A stretch of 7,006 nucleotides of DNA from an uncultured Rickettsiales bacterium (GTDB lineage: Bacteria > Pseudomonadota > Alphaproteobacteria > Rickettsiales > UBA1997), in contig CATOLK010000060.1 in assembly GCA_951801155.1 (NCBI GenBank), positions 1-7,006 of the forward strand, read 5' to 3'. The notes under the pieces are model-generated. The model made no database searches, had not been told where the DNA came from, and saw nothing but the letters and a program-made list of their open reading frames with translations. Below, one piece after another: positions 6,698 through 7,006 of the stretch. Each line of letters starts with the position of its first letter. Position 1 is the stretch's first letter. A program made the translations under genes and the position numbers.

Positions 6698-6864
6698 AAA
6701 CAAGGCCAAATGTTGTAAAATAAAAGTAAACTTTTATTTTACAACCAATGTCCGTAATTTACTGTAAAAAAGTATTCTGTAAATTCTTTTACTTCGCTTC
6801 GGAAAACTGTGGTTGGACATAGACTAAAATAATTACATAAACATATTGTTTTTCAGCCTTGTTT
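6698..6864. other. 167-nt segment with terminal inverted repeats and nested complementarity
   Basis: The ends AAACAAGGC (6698-6706) and GCCTTGTTT (6856-6864) are perfectly complementary over 9 bp. Inside lie a perfect 16-bp hairpin (6712-6745), the pair ATGTCC (6748-6753) / GGACAT (6815-6820), the pair AATTTAC / GTAAATT around 6757-6785, and AACCA (6743-6747), which can pair with TGGTT (6810-6814). These cannot all form at once. The right end is followed by T-rich sequence, including six T at 6872-6877. G/C residues are denser here than in the flanks. It may be a structured noncoding RNA, a small palindromic or miniature repeat element, or the remnant of one. No known RNA family was recognised, and no target-site duplication is evident. 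Confidence 0.4.
6712..6745. repeat. perfect 16-bp inverted repeat (hairpin)
   Basis: GTTGTAAAATAAAAGT (6712-6727) is exactly complementary to 6730-6745, leaving a 2-base centre (in practice 15 bp with a 4-nt loop). It is not followed by a T run on either strand, so it does not look like an ordinary terminator. It lies about 85-115 bp upstream of the kinase promoter, inside the larger segment bounded by 9-bp inverted repeats. Confidence 0.75.
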
Positions 6865-6940
6865 TATAGACTTTTTTAATTTGTTTTTATATTATCTTTA
6901 TTTGATTTTTATTAGTTCCTTTAATTAATTTTAATTCTTT

Positions 6941-7006
6941 TTATAGGATATTATTCTTTCTATAATAATATATCCAATAGTTATCATTACCTTTTTTAAT
7001 TATTTC
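6941..7006 (-). CDS. possible C-terminal end of an unidentified gene (cut by right edge)
   Basis: Reading leftwards from the edge, one minus-strand frame stays open for 21 codons (EIIKKGNDNYWIYYYRKNNI then Leu) and ends at TAA (6943-6941). The other two minus-strand frames hit stops within a few codons. The residues are plausible for a protein tail (charged and aromatic), but 21 codons is too few to exclude chance, and nothing identifies a family. If real, the gene runs in the same direction as the kinase and lies upstream of it. Confidence 0.25.
   Translation of the reverse strand, partial: EIIKKGNDNYWIYYYRKNNIL

Larger units (their letters stand above)
6571..7006. other. 436-bp region without a convincing gene
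   Basis: Apart from the kinase promoter (6599-6628) I see no credible complete gene on either strand; open frames are under about 35 codons. The contents are a small hairpin (AGGAAA 6664-6669 with TTTCCT 6673-6678, followed by a short T run), the structured segment at 6698-6864, a T-rich stretch at 6865-6945, and a weak imperfect hairpin (6946-6955 with 6964-6975, one 2-nt bulge). The possible end of a leftward gene at 6941-7006 is listed separately. No tRNA, rRNA, CRISPR or insertion-sequence feature was recognised. Confidence 0.6.

Noticed and set aside
6698..6720. ACAAGGCCAAAT resembles the GCAAGGCCAAAUAGGG segment of E. coli RNase P RNA, and the minus strand has GAGGAAAGT and ACAGAA words.
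   Set aside because: The words lie on different strands or in the wrong order (on the minus strand ACAGAA precedes GAGGAAAGT), and the rest of the conserved core is absent. Treated as chance.
6748..6822. Small plus-strand frame of 24 codons beginning MSVIYCKK and ending at TAG.
   Set aside because: No ribosome binding site or clear promoter, it lies inside the self-complementary segment, and the composition looks random.
6941..6997. The minus-strand reading GNDNY recalls the start of a tmRNA proteolysis tag (ANDNY).
   Set aside because: The following residues do not end in LAA/VAA before the stop, and no tRNA-like domain with a GTTCGA loop is seen.

Overview
The window is very AT-rich (well under 30% GC by eye) and carries five recognisable genes, one of them cut by the left edge. 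The GyrA fragment, the RseP (GGYVKF, one PDZ domain, NLLPIPVLDGG) and the RNase D all read like alphaproteobacterial proteins. The strong A/T bias and a eukaryote-like Ser/Thr protein kinase suggest a reduced-genome, host-associated alphaproteobacterium, for example of a Rickettsiales or Holosporales type. That placement is an inference; no rRNA or other taxonomic marker lies in the window.

Left part: the first 116 codons of gyrA run leftwards off the edge. A 261-bp intergenic region separates it from a divergent rightward gene set and holds two good sigma70-type promoters, one facing each way. Rightwards follow rseP (site-2 protease), bamA (outer-membrane assembly factor, overlapping rseP by one base) and rnd (RNase D, 9 nt after bamA). 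The three are packed like one operon that pairs envelope biogenesis and stress signalling with an RNA-processing exonuclease. The rseP promoter has its -10 box lying over an in-frame ATG, which fixes the true rseP start at 612.

Middle: rnd converges on a leftward gene for a 442-residue Hanks-type Ser/Thr kinase. The 41-nt gap between their stop codons is filled by a perfect 20-bp inverted repeat, a factor-independent terminator for rnd and perhaps for both genes. The kinase has intact catalytic motifs (GKGGEGKV, HRD..N, DFG), a degenerate APE motif (ALE), no membrane segment or PASTA domains, and a roughly 150-residue helical tail of unknown role. It has its own near-consensus promoter.

Right part (6571-7006): no convincing gene. 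It holds the kinase promoter, a 167-nt segment bounded by 9-bp inverted repeats that contains a perfect 16-bp hairpin and further complementary segments (candidate structured RNA or small palindromic element), and at the very edge a 21-codon leftward open frame that could be the tail of another gene.

The most unusual items are the orphan kinase and the unexplained structured segment behind it. The rest is core housekeeping in an unusual order: the usual alphaproteobacterial neighbours of rseP-bamA (dxr before, skp/lpxD after) are absent here.
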